Shown here piece by piece: positions 34,196 to 46,800 of a DNA stretch of 64,000 bases (positions within the stretch are counted from its first letter, which is position 1; each line of letters opens with the position of its first letter). The notes beneath the pieces are model-generated. The model worked only from the letters and a program-made list of their open reading frames with translations, did not search any database and was not told the DNA's origin. This stretch comes from Gossypium raimondii. Taxonomy: Eukaryota > Streptophyta > Magnoliopsida > Malvales > Malvaceae. Location: NCBI RefSeq assembly GCF_025698545.1, contig NC_068567.1, positions 59,153,371 through 59,217,370 of the forward strand. The letters are read 5' to 3'. A program made the translations under genes and the position numbers.

Positions 34196-34670
34196 TCTAT
34201 GTTTATTGAGTCAAATGATAAGGAGCTCATAACTTATAAATTCAAGTTTTATGAACTAAAAAATAGTACTAAAAAAGTTTATCCCCTAAAACGAAATTCG
34301 ATTCGATTTGAACTCGAAACAATCATGGAATCAACTACCCAAAAAAACTACTATCAAATTAAAATAAAATAAGGAAAATCCGTTGACGTTAAAGTCATTT
34401 CAAAATGTATGCAATGAAAGAAAGATACTCGAAAAGACTTTTGCTTGCATTAATCATTGCAAAGTGCAAGTCAGCAGGCAAGAGAAAGTGAACTGCTGTA
34501 AAAAGAGCTGAGCATGGTTGATATTGGAATTGAGGATATGTTCTTTCTTTCTTATTCCTCCACTTTGGACGTTCTTATTGTTTCTCCCCGTTGCCCCATC
34601 GCTTTCTTTCTTTATGTACCCCCCAAACTTAAATTTATTCCTTGGCAAAACCAAACCAACCCCCCCCCCT

Positions 34671-34678
34671 ATATATAA
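34671..34678 (+). promoter_or_regulatory. Likely TATA box of the annexin gene
   Basis: TATATATAAA directly after a C9 run, about 95 bases upstream of the ATG at 34769. Spacing fits a short plant leader. Confidence 0.55.
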
Positions 34679-34768
34679 ATGGTTCCAATTGGGTCTTGTT
34701 CTATTGCATTGCATATATACACTTGGAAACTTAAAATAAAAGGATCTCTTTTTCCAGGAAACTTTGAG

Positions 34769-35977
34769 ATGGCCACTAGTTTCATTCGAACCCCTAGACA
34801 ACATGAGCAAGATTGCCATATCCTTCACTCTTACTTCTCTGGTATTTCAACTTTTCGTTTTCTGCTTCTTTTCTATCGAGTTTTCGAAATAATCAGTAAC
34901 TTAATTTAACAGGCAATTTTGGGGTAATCAGCAATGAAGAAGTCGTCAGAATATTTGTCAATCGAGACTCGAATGCGCTCAAGCTCGTTTGCCAAACTTA
35001 CAGTCATTGGTACGGCCAAGATCTTCTTCAGTTTGTGTCGAATGTTCAGAGGAATAACTCGTTTGCGGTAAGTAAACAAATCTAGAGTTAATTACATGGA
35101 ATTTTCTTGGTTTAGATATGCTGATATGAGCACATTACATGCCATTAATTAGAGGATAGCTTATCTCCGCATGGTTGAACCTTACGAACGTGATGCTCAG
35201 CTACTGAGGCATTCATTGTTTGGGGGAAGTCTAAACCTCAATACTCTAATCGAAGTAGCTTGTACCAGACCATCTTCGGAGCTGTTACAGATCAAACATT
35301 GCTATCAAACTCAATATAAATCCGACCTCGAAAAGGATTTAACTATGAAAATCAGTGGCGGATTCAAAGAGGTAATCTGCTATTTCCTAATGTTAGCTAT
35401 CTCAACTTAAAGTCTTGACTCTTGACTCGTTTTATTTATTTTAATCTTTTTGCAAAAGATTCTGGTGACTGTTCTGAGATCGTGTCGGAATTACAGTAGT
35501 AAAGTAGACATGAGCTTAGCAATGTGCGATGCAAAGACTCTGTATGAAGCACTGGAAAGTGGGAAAAACATAGATCAGAGGACGATAATTTCGGTTTTGA
35601 GCCGAAGGAACAATGGCCAAGTAAGAGCCATACTAAGCTCATACAAGCAACTTTATGGCCATGAATTGAGCAAGTCCGTCAAGAGAAGCAAGTATGGTCA
35701 ATTCGGGAAGGAGCTTCAAGTCGTGATCCGATGCATACAACATCCAGAGAAATTTTTCGCAAAACAACTGAGGATGAAAAATGCAGATGGACGAGAGATT
35801 TTGATTCGAACGGTGGTTACCAGATCGAGAATCGACATCAAAGGGATAAACAAAGCTTTTGCAACAAAAACAGGCAGCTCTTTAGAAAACCTTGTGGTAC
35901 GAGAATTCGGCAGCAGTAAGAACAAGAATAACGACATTGTGGTCGGTATCTTGGTCGGGCTAATCAAAGGTGGCTAA
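34769..35977 (+). CDS. Annexin, divergent, without canonical calcium sites
   Basis: Annexins are cytosolic proteins that bind acidic membranes in response to calcium. Four exons (34769-34841, 34913-35067, 35153-35371, 35459-35977), all GT-AG, give 321 residues, near the usual plant length. The four-repeat layout is visible: LKLVCQTYSHWYGQDLL in repeat I, EPYERDAQLL and LIEVACTRPSSELLQIKHCY in repeat II, AILSSYKQLYGHEL in repeat III, and IRTVVTRSRIDIKGINKAF in repeat IV. The type II calcium motif GxGT, expected in repeats I and IV, is missing: repeat I has SGNFGVISNEE and repeat IV has MKNADGREIL. Membrane binding may thus be calcium-independent or lost. ATG 34769 was chosen because it lies after the TATA box and gives a normal N-terminus. 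It is convergent with the endosulfine gene. Confidence 0.92.
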
Positions 35978-36659
35978 AGACACAATTTAGTGGAATATGG
36001 TTCAGGATCAAGGCAGATTTGGTGCATAAATGAATTGTCTTGTTTATATGTTTCTAAATTAACAATTCATTGTAATTATCAACAAAGATCCCTGTCCGAA
36101 CATATCTTTTTGGGTACATATGTAAGAATAAGATAAGAAAAGATATGTAAGAACTGCAATATTTGGTGCATTTACAAAAACGGCTCACTCCGCCATCTGT
36201 CTCCATTAAAAAAAAAATCTCATCATTCATAACAGATCGGCATGAAATCCGTGAAGCAGATCAGATTTTGCCATCCCTAATCCTAACTAATTTGCATGCT
36301 AATACTTCAGAAAATTATTACTAGGAACAAGAATACCCTTTAAAAACATGTGAAAGCGAAAATGACTGGTTTCACTTTCACTAACTAGGAGCAAAATGGG
36401 AATATAGTAGAGCGAAAAATCATTTTATAAGTGATTTACTTGTATGTTCCACATCAGGAAAAACATTGGAACAACATACAGTTCAGTTCCCATAATATAG
36501 TCGATTGCATTAATGTTGTAACTTGTAAATCTTGACTAAGATCGAAACATCTTTAACAAGCTTTATTCATGGGAACAATTAAAAATTACTCATTACCTGT
36601 CGAGGTATTAGAATAACTATCAATAGTCCTCACAAGTTTAGAAGATTGGCAGCAGTTTC
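35978..36659. other. Convergent 3' UTR zone
   Basis: Between the annexin stop (+) and the endosulfine stop (-). No gene structure inside. Both transcripts probably end here and may overlap. Confidence 0.45.
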
Positions 36660-38329
36660 TCATTCGTTGGTGGTTTCATCCTCCGGTTGAGCACTCCCTC
36701 CAACTATATAATAGCATGATGAATTGAATTGATTAAAGCACCATTTTGTCACCAAAAAGAAAATGCCAATGCACAAAAAAAAACATTCATCGACAAAAGT
36801 TTGCCATGTCAAATTGTCAGTAACTCAGCATACCTTCACCATCAGATGGGGCACAAGGAGACTTCCTGTATCTTGTTTGTTGTTGTGTGGGCTGAAGACA
36901 AAAAGCAGAAACAATGTAATCATATGCATAATAAGATTACTAAAGAACCATTTCTAGACCATATGATGAGATGCTAATTATTAGCTTTACCAAAATCAGA
37001 AAAAGCTTAGCAGACTTCAAAAACACATTTAAGAAAAATATTGTACGGAAGAACAAGGTAAACTGCAGATGAACAGATCATCCTCTAACCCGAATTTTTC
37101 TATTGATAAGGTAAAGGGTTGAAATCACAAACACGAACTGCATAAAATCCTCATTACATCATGATTCATGAGACATCATGTAACAGAACCATCAATTTTG
37201 CTCTTCATAAAACCATCACACAGATATTCAGCATGAGATGCAAGTCAAATTAATTATGCAAAAGAAACAACCAATGACACCATGTTAAAACAATACCAAA
37301 ATTATCCACCTAATCAGAGTAGCCACTGTATGCATGATATCAAGCAAGTATATCAGGAAACCCCAACCAAAATTCTGCATGGGCTGTCTTCCAACTCATT
37401 TTAATAAAAAGTTCACAACTAATATTCACTCCAGTAGTTGAAGGCCTTAGGGAATCTACATATTCTAATCCCTTTTGCTCCTCCAGACATGAAAAAGTTC
37501 TAGCAAAGCCGGTTCACTGTTTTGAACCAATTAACAGGCCTATTTGTGAGCAAATTAAAGAATCTTAATTAAGTAGACAAAGTGATCTGAACTTTGGACC
37601 AATTAGAGAATCCCAGTAAAGTGGACCAGATCGATTTAAGCTTTCTTTAAACAGTCACATCCTGCAACATTAGCAAAGGACTACCTACTCTGTTTCTTTC
37701 TCCAATCATGGCAATTTAGGACAATTCTTAAAAGACACACAAGAAGGGAATATTAAATTAAATATTTTTATAAGCATTAGATTAATACCTGCAATTTGGG
37801 CCGGAGGGCTTCAAGTGGTCCTTTGGGCTTCTCAACACCTTGCTGTTGGTATCCAAGAACATAAAAAAAAATATTGGAAACTTCAGCTTAATCCGGATTC
37901 ATTAGCATTACCAAACTACAATAATAAAACTAAAGGGAAAGAAAAAAAGGATTAGTTGGAGTATGGAGAATCTTTAAAGTACCTTTCCAAGTGCCCAATC
38001 AGCTGAGTCAAAGTATGCACGTTCGTGGTCCTGACATAAACTTAGATGAGAAACAGCCCAGACCAAAAACTTACAATTTCACCACAGAAATTACCTTAGA
38101 AATGAGTGGTGGTTTCTTAGGCTTAATCCCACCATATTTTTTCCTTATAGCTGCATCCTAAATATAGATAAGAAATAATAAATAAATCACTACAATTTGT
38201 AAAACTCCTTAGAAAAATCATTTAATGGGGCACACAGCTAAGATAAGAACACACCTCCTCTTCAGATGACGGCATGGATTTTTCAGACTCCTGTGCATCT
38301 ATTTGTTCTTGCTCCTTGACATTCTCCAT
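36660..38329 (-). CDS. Endosulfine / ARPP-19 family protein
   Basis: Small phosphoprotein family whose animal members, once phosphorylated by Greatwall kinase, inhibit PP2A-B55; the plant role is less clear. Coding exons on the minus strand: 38329-38255, 38157-38095, 38030-37983, 37842-37789, 36891-36834, 36703-36660, all GT-AG, giving 113 residues. The conserved core is complete: KYGGIKPKKPPLISK, then DHERAYFDSADWALGKQG, then KGPLEALRPKLQ. FDSADW occupies the position of the animal FDSGDY, keeping the regulatory Ser. The N-terminus is acidic (MENVKEQEQIDAQESEK), the C-terminus short and acidic (QPEDETTNE). The start is preceded by a spliced 5' UTR: acceptor CTCAG ends two bases before the ATG, and a donor lies at 39226/39227. 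The gene looks intact. Confidence 0.94.
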
Positions 38330-39226
38330 GCCTGAGATCAGTTCCTTGCAACCACCCAACTAATAGCAGCTATGATAGCACCCAAATGATTAGCATAAAT
38401 CTTCAGAAATGCTAAAACTTTTATAGATCATAGAGACCACAAAAGAAGTTTCACTTATTCTCAACTAATAATAAGGTTGGCAATGTAGAATAAAAATATA
38501 AAATCTTAGTATATTAAGAGGAAAAACATCAGCCAAAAGGCTATGACACAGTTGTTTACAGCTTTCAAAGAATGCATACCATACTCTCTACATAATCAAA
38601 AAGCACTTGATGACAAATTAACTAGTTCACTAAACATTCATATTAAAAGAATTTTAAAAAAAAAAGAAAAAGAAAAAGACTTCGAGAGACAACCGTATTC
38701 ATTCAATAAATTGCAATTTTCCAGGCTTAAAAGTTCAGTATCCCTGCATACTTATTATTGATGCATGTCCTTCACATGAAAACCAATAACACAATTGCAA
38801 TAACAAAGGAAATCCCAAACATCATATATTTTAAAATATATAAATAATGATAATAAAACTAACCATTAAATTAAATGAATTTGGCAGAAAAGAAATGAGA
38901 TCCTTGAGCTAGAAAATTGAATTAAGAACATATGCACCTAACTTAAACAATTTATAATACATACCAAAAATTCCAAAGTAAAAAGCATTAAATTAAAATC
39001 CATGAATATACAATAAAAACTGAGCATTAAATATAATTCATTTGACAGAAAAGAAACGAGATTCTTAAGCTATAAATTTGAATTAAAAAGATATGCAGAT
39101 CCCCACCTAAGTGGCTATCAAACCATAATAAAATAGCCTACATAAATTTTAAAAAGAAAACCCTAGGTGCTGGTTAAATGTAAAGGAGAAGGGAAAGAAA
39201 AGGGGAAATGAGAAAGAAGGGGGTAC

Positions 39227-39290
39227 CTGAATGCTAAGCACTCTGCGGAGATCGGAAATTCAGAGGGAAGGTATCTCCAATGGCGTTGGA
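39227..39290 (-). other. 5' UTR exon of the endosulfine gene
   Basis: On the minus strand the sequence ends ...TTAGCATTCAG followed by a GTACCCCC donor. It fits an untranslated first exon joined across an intron of about 900 bp to the acceptor just before the ATG at 38329. A TATATATATTTATCC stretch immediately upstream (about 39290-39305) could supply a TATA box. The 5' limit is a guess. Confidence 0.55.
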
Positions 39291-39309
39291 TAAATATATA
39301 TATATTAAT

Positions 39310-40059
39310 AATAATAAAACTTGTTGCGTTGTTGAGTTCTTTCGGTGGAGTTGGTTTGTTTATAGGAAATTATGGTAAAGGCATGCATTTTTTAGATTCT
39401 TCTATTTTTGGCATCCTTACTTTTTCAAATTACATGATAACATAATATCCTTTGTTTTTGGCTGTCTACTTAGATTTGGTAATAGTGGACTCAATATTAT
39501 TACATGGTTACATCAAATTTTAAAAACAAAATCAATAATGAGATAATGACATGAATGGGGTTTGGATTCTAGCAAATATTTCAATCTAATACGAAAACGT
39601 TAACTGAGAAGAGATGTGATATATCTTTTCAATTATAACTTGTCACACCACATAAAAACGTTACATGTTAGGAGAGAAAATTTAACTTTGAAAAAAAGAA
39701 GTATTAGGATTGAGACTGCTGTTAATGATGGTCTTCGTATTGTTGTAATTAATATAAAAGATGGGTTAAGACAAGTTGTCCTTAATATTTTCTCACTTCA
39801 TTACGATCTTATTAAGTTGAAATGTTAACAGTCTAAGTCAACCTTTAACATCCTATCATTTTGAGGACTTCACCCAAAAATTTAAGATCAATGTGTGTGC
39901 TAGGAAAGATGGAACGGCAGTTTTAATGTGAAATAATCAATTATTTTTTAAGATTATTTACTTAAATAATATTTTATTTGTGTATGTGAAGGATACCTTT
40001 TTGGATTACCCAAATTTATAGTCACCCAATACTTAGTGACTTTGTGAGTTAGCAAATAC
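39310..40059. other. Intergenic, no gene seen
   Basis: AT-rich; the only open frame of note, 39616-39828, has no recognisable motif. Confidence 0.5.
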
Positions 40060-40339
40060 ATTTATAGGAAAGGAGGAATGGATTGTAGTTGGAGACTTTA
40101 ACCAAGTTCTCTTGCACAAAGATAAATTATCCTTTTCCAACAAGGGGACACACGGTGTGGATAACCTCTTTAATTGTATCAACAAGTGTAGTCTGGTTGA
40201 AGGACCAACTAAAAGGTAGAAGAAGGAACTTGTTTGGGAAAGGTTGGATAGAGCTTTTTTCTAATTGATAAAGGCTTCCAAAATCATGAATACTTAAGCA
40301 GCTCATAATTTGCCTTTATTTTGTTCGGATCACGGGCTC

Positions 40340-40930
40340 TAGAGTTGTGAATGAGTCAAGCCGGGTCAGGTTAAATAAAAAATTTAGGTTTGTTTTTTAA
40401 GTTTAAGTCTGGTATGATCTGAATAAAAATGTTAAAATCTAAACTTGTTTTAGCTTGTCTGTATTAAATTTTTTATATAAAAATAAATTTTAAAAATATA
40501 ATACATCAAATACACTAAAAATATTTAAATAAATGTATCTCAACAAATGGAAAAAATTTAAATATATATTTAAATAATATTAAGATGAGTGCAACTTAGC
40601 AAGCAAATAATTAATAACAAAACAAGAGTTATACAATATCCACACAATAATAACAAAATAGTGGTAATATAATAACAAAATGATAACAAATCAATGAAAA
40701 AAAGTAAAAAAAATAGCAAAGAAACAGCAGTAGTAATTTTTTCTATAAATTCGAGCCAGGTCGGGGTAGACTCAGGGAAAAAAAGCTTGCCTGAGGCCTG
40801 GCTCGTTTAGAAAATGGATTTTATTTTTTTGTCCAAGTCTATTTTTTGGTCTATTTTTTTACTCAAACTCTCTCACTTTTCGGGCAAGTCTTCAAACTAG
40901 GCTGAGTGGCTCAGCCCATGAACAAGTCTA
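40340..40930. mobile_element. hAT MITE inserted in the LINE
   Basis: Flanking 8-mers ACGGGCTC (40332-40339) and ATGGGCTC (40931-40938) match at 7 of 8. The ends are TAGAGTTGTGAATGAGTCAAG and, inverted, TAGACTTGTTCATGGGCTGAG. Subterminal GCCGGGTCAGG / CCTGGCTCG motifs and an AT-rich core resemble the outer hAT MITE at 13185. LINE reading resumes after the right duplication. Confidence 0.82.
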
Positions 40931-41496
40931 ATGGGCTCATAGTTGCCTATATAAATCTTAAGCCACATTTCTAAAAAGGACCATATAGATTTGAAACGGA
41001 GTGTCTAACACATCTACAATGTAAAAAAATAATAATTGAAGCTTAGAGTGCTTAGATCTAAAGATTCTGGATTTTTTTTTTTTAAGAAACTACAAAAATG
41101 GAAAAAAGAGGTTGTGAGAAAGGAAAAAAGTTCTAGGACATCATCTTGAATCAAACGTTATGTTGAAATATGATTGTAGTAATAAGGGAAGAACTTGGAA
41201 TTCTTAAAAGAATAGAAATAGATACACTGAATGCAAAACTCCAAAATATTATGGAACATTGAAGGCGATTGAATACAAAGTTTTCCATACCACAACTAAA
41301 AGGAGAAGGGAAATGAACACGGTTTGGAGATTATGTGATTCCAAGAACAATGGGGTTGATACCCCAACAGATCTTCCTCAATCACTTTCTAGACCGGACA
41401 GTTCTAACAACACTGGTCATATCCCATGGCAAAACTACGCTAGAACCAGAGGGGACCTTGGCCCCAAAAAGTTTGGAAACTGTTGATTATGTCCCT

Positions 41497-41712
41497 TGAA
41501 ATTTTAAAAAATTGTAATTAGCCCACAAAACTTTTAGAAATTATAGTTAAGCTTTCTAGAAGTTCTAAAAATTTTATTTGAACCTTCCAGATGTTTTGAA
41601 AATTCTCATTAATCCCCTCAAAATTTTTGAGAGTTCATATTAAGCCCCTAATTTAAAAAATAATAATTAAACTCTTAAAATTTTTAAAAATTTTAAATAG
41701 ACCCCTCAAAAC
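41497..41712. repeat. Decayed ~45-bp tandem repeat within the LINE
   Basis: Five units on the pattern ATTAAGCCCCTMAAAATTTTTAAAAATT (for example at 41515, 41560, 41605, 41640 and 41690), each diverged. The LINE reading frame is absent across them. Confidence 0.6.
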
Positions 41713-42324
41713 TCAATGGCATGTTATGCAACAGATCGTATTAAGGATAAACTCCTCACACTCAATCTCCCAAGACTCTCTCAAGATCATGTGGATACCC
41801 TTGATGAATCTTTCTCTGAAAGTGAGGTAAGACAAGCTATTTTTCAAACTGGTCCTCTTAAGTTCTTAGGAATTGATGGAAATCCAACAATTTTCTATCA
41901 AGCTTTCTAAGATATTATCGGCCCTCTTACCACTAAGGCCACATTTCTGCGCATCGGGACATTTGCTAAAGGAACTTAACAAGATGACTATTGCACTCAT
42001 ACCAAAAGCCAATACTCACAATAAGCATTTGGACTTTTGTACCATTAACCTTTGCAACGTAGCTTACAAGGTCACTTCAAAAGTGTAGACTTAAAAGAAG
42101 TCTTAAATGATCTTGACTTCCCTTTTCAAAATGCTTTCATACAGAGAAGGTTAATAACTAACGACATCTTGTTGGTTGGGGAACTCCTGAACACCATTAA
42201 AGCAAAGAAAACAGGTACAGATTGTTTGGTGGCATTGAAAAATAGTTGGAATTTCATTCAGGCAATCCTTGAGTTGGCGAGCTTTGGACAAAATTGGTTA
42301 CCCAAATATGTTACCGTTGTGTAA

Positions 42325-43095
42325 TTATATATAATTATACTCAAATTCAATTATTAGGTGACTTTCCAAACACTACGTACATGTCAAGTCTTTTTATTAT
42401 ATTAATTAAACAATTTTACCATTACAGGGTGTTACGCATCAAGTTGTGATTAAAACGAATGATAATCACTTCTTATTTAATGGTGATTTGAATAAATGAA
42501 AAAACCTTTAGATATTAACATTTTTAAAGCACATGTACCACATTGAAAGATTTGCTAGCAATTTAGGCCATTATCCCTTACAAAAAATATGATATAAGAT
42601 GGATATCCGAAAATGTCAAAATCTCGGGAATTATTTAATTTATCAAAATTGCATATCTCACCAGCATCTGCCCTATTGGTTAATTCTCAATGCATATTTC
42701 TCCGGGTTTTTTGGAAATGGAGATTTATGAAAATTCTGTTTCTATGATAATAAGAAGGTTAGTCTTTGAAAACGAAAAATTAAATTGCTTGAGATTGACC
42801 CCCGTTTGTATCATTGTCTATACCCCCAAACATTTTTATATGAAGAAATCAAAGTCATCTTAAGCTCAAATTGTGCTTGCCATTCGTGGTCTTGTATATT
42901 CAACTTTTGAATATCTATTCCATATTGAGATCTTTCATGGAATCATAGAGCAACATCTAAGGCAACCAAAATGATTGTATTTTGCTTATATTTATGCAGT
43001 AAAGTCAATGTAACAAACCCCCTACAAGTAAGAAATTTTGAGCCATGGGAAGAACATAAGATAAAGCAAACCTGTTTTCAGTTTTCAGTTTTCAA
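42325..43095. other. Intergenic, no gene seen
   Basis: No coding motif or repeat structure recognised; precedes the GDSL fragment. Confidence 0.5.
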
Positions 43096-43515
43096 ATGAG
43101 AAGTTTAAGGACCCGTATATGTTTCTTGCTTTTGCTATGCAACTACACTTTGCTAGAAAACCATGATGCTTTCTTCATCTTTGGTGACTCAACTTTTTTT
43201 TATGCTGGAAATGACAATTATATCATTACCACTGTTAATTATCAGGCAAACTTTTGGCCATATGGTGAAAACTATTTAAGATCTCTATCGGCCAATTTTC
43301 CGATGGGCATCTTATGCCAGAATTTATTGGTAAAGGACTTCAAAGAAAAGGGTTCCTTTTTCCTAGATCAACTTCAATGTAAGACTACTTATTCTCAAAG
43401 AAAAGGGTTACCTTCAATTGCACCATACTACCTGGTAACCATAAATTTGTCGACGAACTTTGTTTTGACCAGATCTGGTGTTTTGGCTGAAACTCATCAA
43501 GGATTTGTATATTAT
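43096..43515 (+). pseudogene. GDSL esterase/lipase N-terminal fragment
   Basis: An open stretch starting at ATG 43096 has a hydrophobic signal-like N-terminus (RICFLLLLCNYTLLE), then FFIFGDSTFFYAGNDNYI, which is block I of plant GDSL lipases with the nucleophilic Ser, and YQANFWPYGENYL, a family hallmark. Further on, GVLAETHQGFV matches the ASAGAGxLxETxQGxV region just after block II. The intervening part is degraded: the SDGRL-like block reads PMGILCQNLL, and the Gly of block II is lost. Nothing after about residue 140 matches, so blocks III and V (Asn, and the Asp-His pair) are gone. The frame stays open by chance to 43719 through a CCCT microsatellite. It cannot encode an active esterase. 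Confidence 0.82.
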
Positions 43516-43640
43516 GTTTGTTCATTAGCTCGCTCATCTGTGATTCAAGTCATTTCAGATAACACATCCTCGGTCATACATGGTGATTTTAGTCATATTC
43601 TAGCAGTTTTCTTTTTACACTACTTATATTCTAGCAGTTA

Positions 43641-43667
43641 CCTCCCTCCCTCCCTCCCTCCCTCCCT
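43641..43667. repeat. (CCCT)n microsatellite
   Basis: Six to seven CCTC/CCCT tetranucleotides in a row. Confidence 0.9.
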
Positions 43668-43841
43668 TTTACCAAACAAAATAAGAAATGCAAACAAGGA
43701 CAGTATACTAACTTTATAATGGTTAGATTTCAAAGGAAGTAAACAATATGGAGCTTACTGAATGAAACCGACTTAGGATGCCAATTTCACACATTTACAG
43801 CCTGTACAACATCCTCACCAACAGCAGTAACTCTCAAGTTC

Positions 43842-46800
43842 TCAATTTGTAGCAGATGCAACCTCCGTAACTTCATCATATGTGCCAGTTGACTCATTAA
43901 AGGAATACCTATATAGGGAGATATAGACGGATAAGATTCTAAGCAGCAAAGTCTTGCAACATTTATCCAGATAATTTGGAAAAGCTCAAGCCTTAATGCT
44001 TGAAACACTCCGTCACACGGACATATCTTAAGTACAGCCTTTAAAAATCAAGCTGTATAAGCAACAGATAAAATCCCAAAACAGCAGGTTCTATCAACTC
44101 TGTGGCTAGACAACAAAAATCAAGAATCCACACAAATAAATATGAATAGTCAAAATCTTAAAAGCTGAAACAATAAAGCATGAGACATTCCCCCAAGCAT
44201 TACATCTAGAAAGATGAAAATGGCGGGTTCATGGATCTTTGATTCAGGTCTTTAAATTTACTTTCAGTGTCCAGGCTATTGACATGAGCAAGGACTCACA
44301 AGGTCCTCTAAACAAAATCATAAACTTATAAGCATCCACAATATAAACTGATCTAAGGAGTTAGGACTATGAATGAACCAGCATAGATGCATTCAAGTGC
44401 TAATAATCAAAGCCCAAAAAGGGATGCATAAAACATTACCATTGCCCTGATGCTGCTGAGCCGTATAGTCCTGTAGATGGATCATAATAACACCCCAGAG
44501 TGCTACTGTAGTAGTACCTGAATGAAAAGATTATTGTAAGATCATTCAACCCTCTCTATAATAGTCTTATTTGTCTGCTAAAAATTTGGCTGTTACAGAA
44601 AAGTGATTGTTATCCTCTTATAACAACATTTGAGATTTAAATCATATTCAAGTCTATTTAATTTTCAAATTTAAAAATTATAATATATTAATTATAACAT
44701 TAATTAGTGAAATTTAAATCAAATCTTTAATAAAATTCACAAATGTAATTCCATTTATTAAAGATCATTTAATATAATATGATAAATAGATTTTTTATGT
44801 AAAATTTGAACATTTTATTGAAATAACATCTTAACTAAAATTTATGATTTTTATTTCACTTAGGAATAAAACTAATTTTACTAAAATTAGAGACAAGAAG
44901 CAATTATAGAAAATTAATTTAGTAAAGAGTGTACTTCATAGTTTATGGTTGTTGTTATTGATGAAAAGTTGTTATAAATGATAGAAATAAAACATAAAAA
45001 TAGGTTCTACAACAAATTTGGCTGTTATAATGAAATGTTATTATAGAGGGTTGCCAAACACCAATATACATACATGCATATATACTTGGAAACAATTCTC
45101 TCTTCAAAATCCACTGCCTCATTAGTCACAATTAACTCCAAGAACTGAAAATCCTAAACAGAAGTGTGTGTGTGTGTGTGTGGAGGTAGGTAAGGATAAA
45201 AGAGGGTACCCTGAAGATTCATCATAGACATAATCATTTAGCACATCTCCAGCTGAAAATCAAGAAAACGGGAAAATTAGATCTGTAGGTCAAGTAGCAA
45301 ATGTACTCTAATTTCATCCAAAACACTAACATTCACAACCAAAATAAGAGTGACAATACATACTCTCAGAAAATGTGTTCACAGCATTTGATGATGATTG
45401 AATGAATGCATTAGAATTAGCCTCAGATGACTGCTTAAGATTTTCATCATCCTCATCATCTGCAAACATATCATAACCATCGGCAGCATCGCTTGAAACT
45501 TCTGCAGCAGTTAGACTTGAATTTGAAGTACCCACAGCTGGGTCAGGGAGTACGGAAGCAGTTCCAGGATTATTAATATCAGTAAGCATGTCACTTCCCA
45601 AGTTAGGATCAGAATTTTCCAGCACAACATTTGCAGATATGCTCTTTCCCCTGGCTAGAGCTAACTTCTCATATCCCTCTGAAAAAATATATATATCGAG
45701 AGCATGGTTAATAAAGGTTATTCAATATATACACCTGCCCTTACAAAATCACATGTGAATATTAGCATAATGGAGAGATCTGCAAAAAGCTGACCCAATT
45801 ATGCCCATTCCTAATCCTAAATGGAATGTAACGATGTAGGGGTCCATACATAAACATGGTATCTATTTGGATAAGCTCGAATGACCCCTTCTCATAATGA
45901 GAATGTATATAGCCCTATTCAAACCTGGTCAGGTATGGAATGAACTTAAAATCATGGAATTGACTTGATCATCCGATCATAGATTATAAGTTAATAGCCC
46001 CAGCCCATTCCCATTTTGAGCTGAACAGATTTACTAATTCTTTGATTCCAGTTAGTAAAGGGGGGCCTTGAACTAAGAAATAGAATTCTCTTCGGAAACC
46101 ATCAATATGAATAAAACAATACACACACACACACACACTAAAACATTGCACCTACCTGCCTCACGCTGGAAAACCTCCTGCTTCTCATGGTACACATCTG
46201 CAGAACAAAATTTAAACCAATAAGCATATACTAGGGCCAAAGATATATACCTAATCCTTCACCTACTTTTATAATTATCACAAGCAGGAAAATATCAGCA
46301 AAAGCAGATTTTCTTCATTGGAGTAAACGGCAATTGGTGGCCAACAAAACCATAAATCTCAACTAAGTTAAGACTCATATTAACAAGTATAGATATGCTC
46401 ACAAAATCCTTCCCAATTGAAGTGACCATAACCATTAGCAAGCACCAATAATCTTAAAGGTCAAGGTGACATTTAAGGCTAGAAACATTTCAATGACACT
46501 TTGCCTCAAAGTGTGCAACAGCTTTAAATACATTAGTAGTCATTTTTTTGGGTTATAGAAGGTAGTGGCATAAAGATAGAATATTCAAGGTAACTTCTCA
46601 ACCCTAGTGAACTAGAAGAACGAGAAAGTAACAAACTTAACTGTAGTCACCATTCTCCATCAACTTCATGGCATCCTCAGTTAGCTGGTCAAATACACGC
46701 TTTGTCTCAGCTGACATTTTCTCCTTTCTGTTACTTGAAGGTCCTTTCAACCCTCTCAAAGCTTGCAAAACCTGTCAAAAGGTAAATTAAAAGTAGCTTC

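Larger units (their letters stand above)
40060..42280 (+). pseudogene. Dead LINE (non-LTR retrotransposon), endonuclease and RT remnants
   Basis: Plus-strand reading near 40075-40260 gives WIVVGDFNQVLLHKDKLS, the apurinic endonuclease GDFN motif of plant L1-type LINEs, ending in WERLDRAFF. A SDHG segment lies just before the inserted MITE, and KGPYRFETECLTH follows it. Near 41760-42270 come reverse-transcriptase pieces: SESEVRQAIFQTGPLK, a damaged GIDGNP, LNKMTIALIPKANTHNKHLD, then NAFIQRRLITNDILLVGELL. Multiple stops and frameshifts break it, and the RT catalytic region beyond about 42280 is missing. It is interrupted by a hAT MITE (40340-40930) and a degenerate repeat (41497-41712). Confidence 0.85.
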
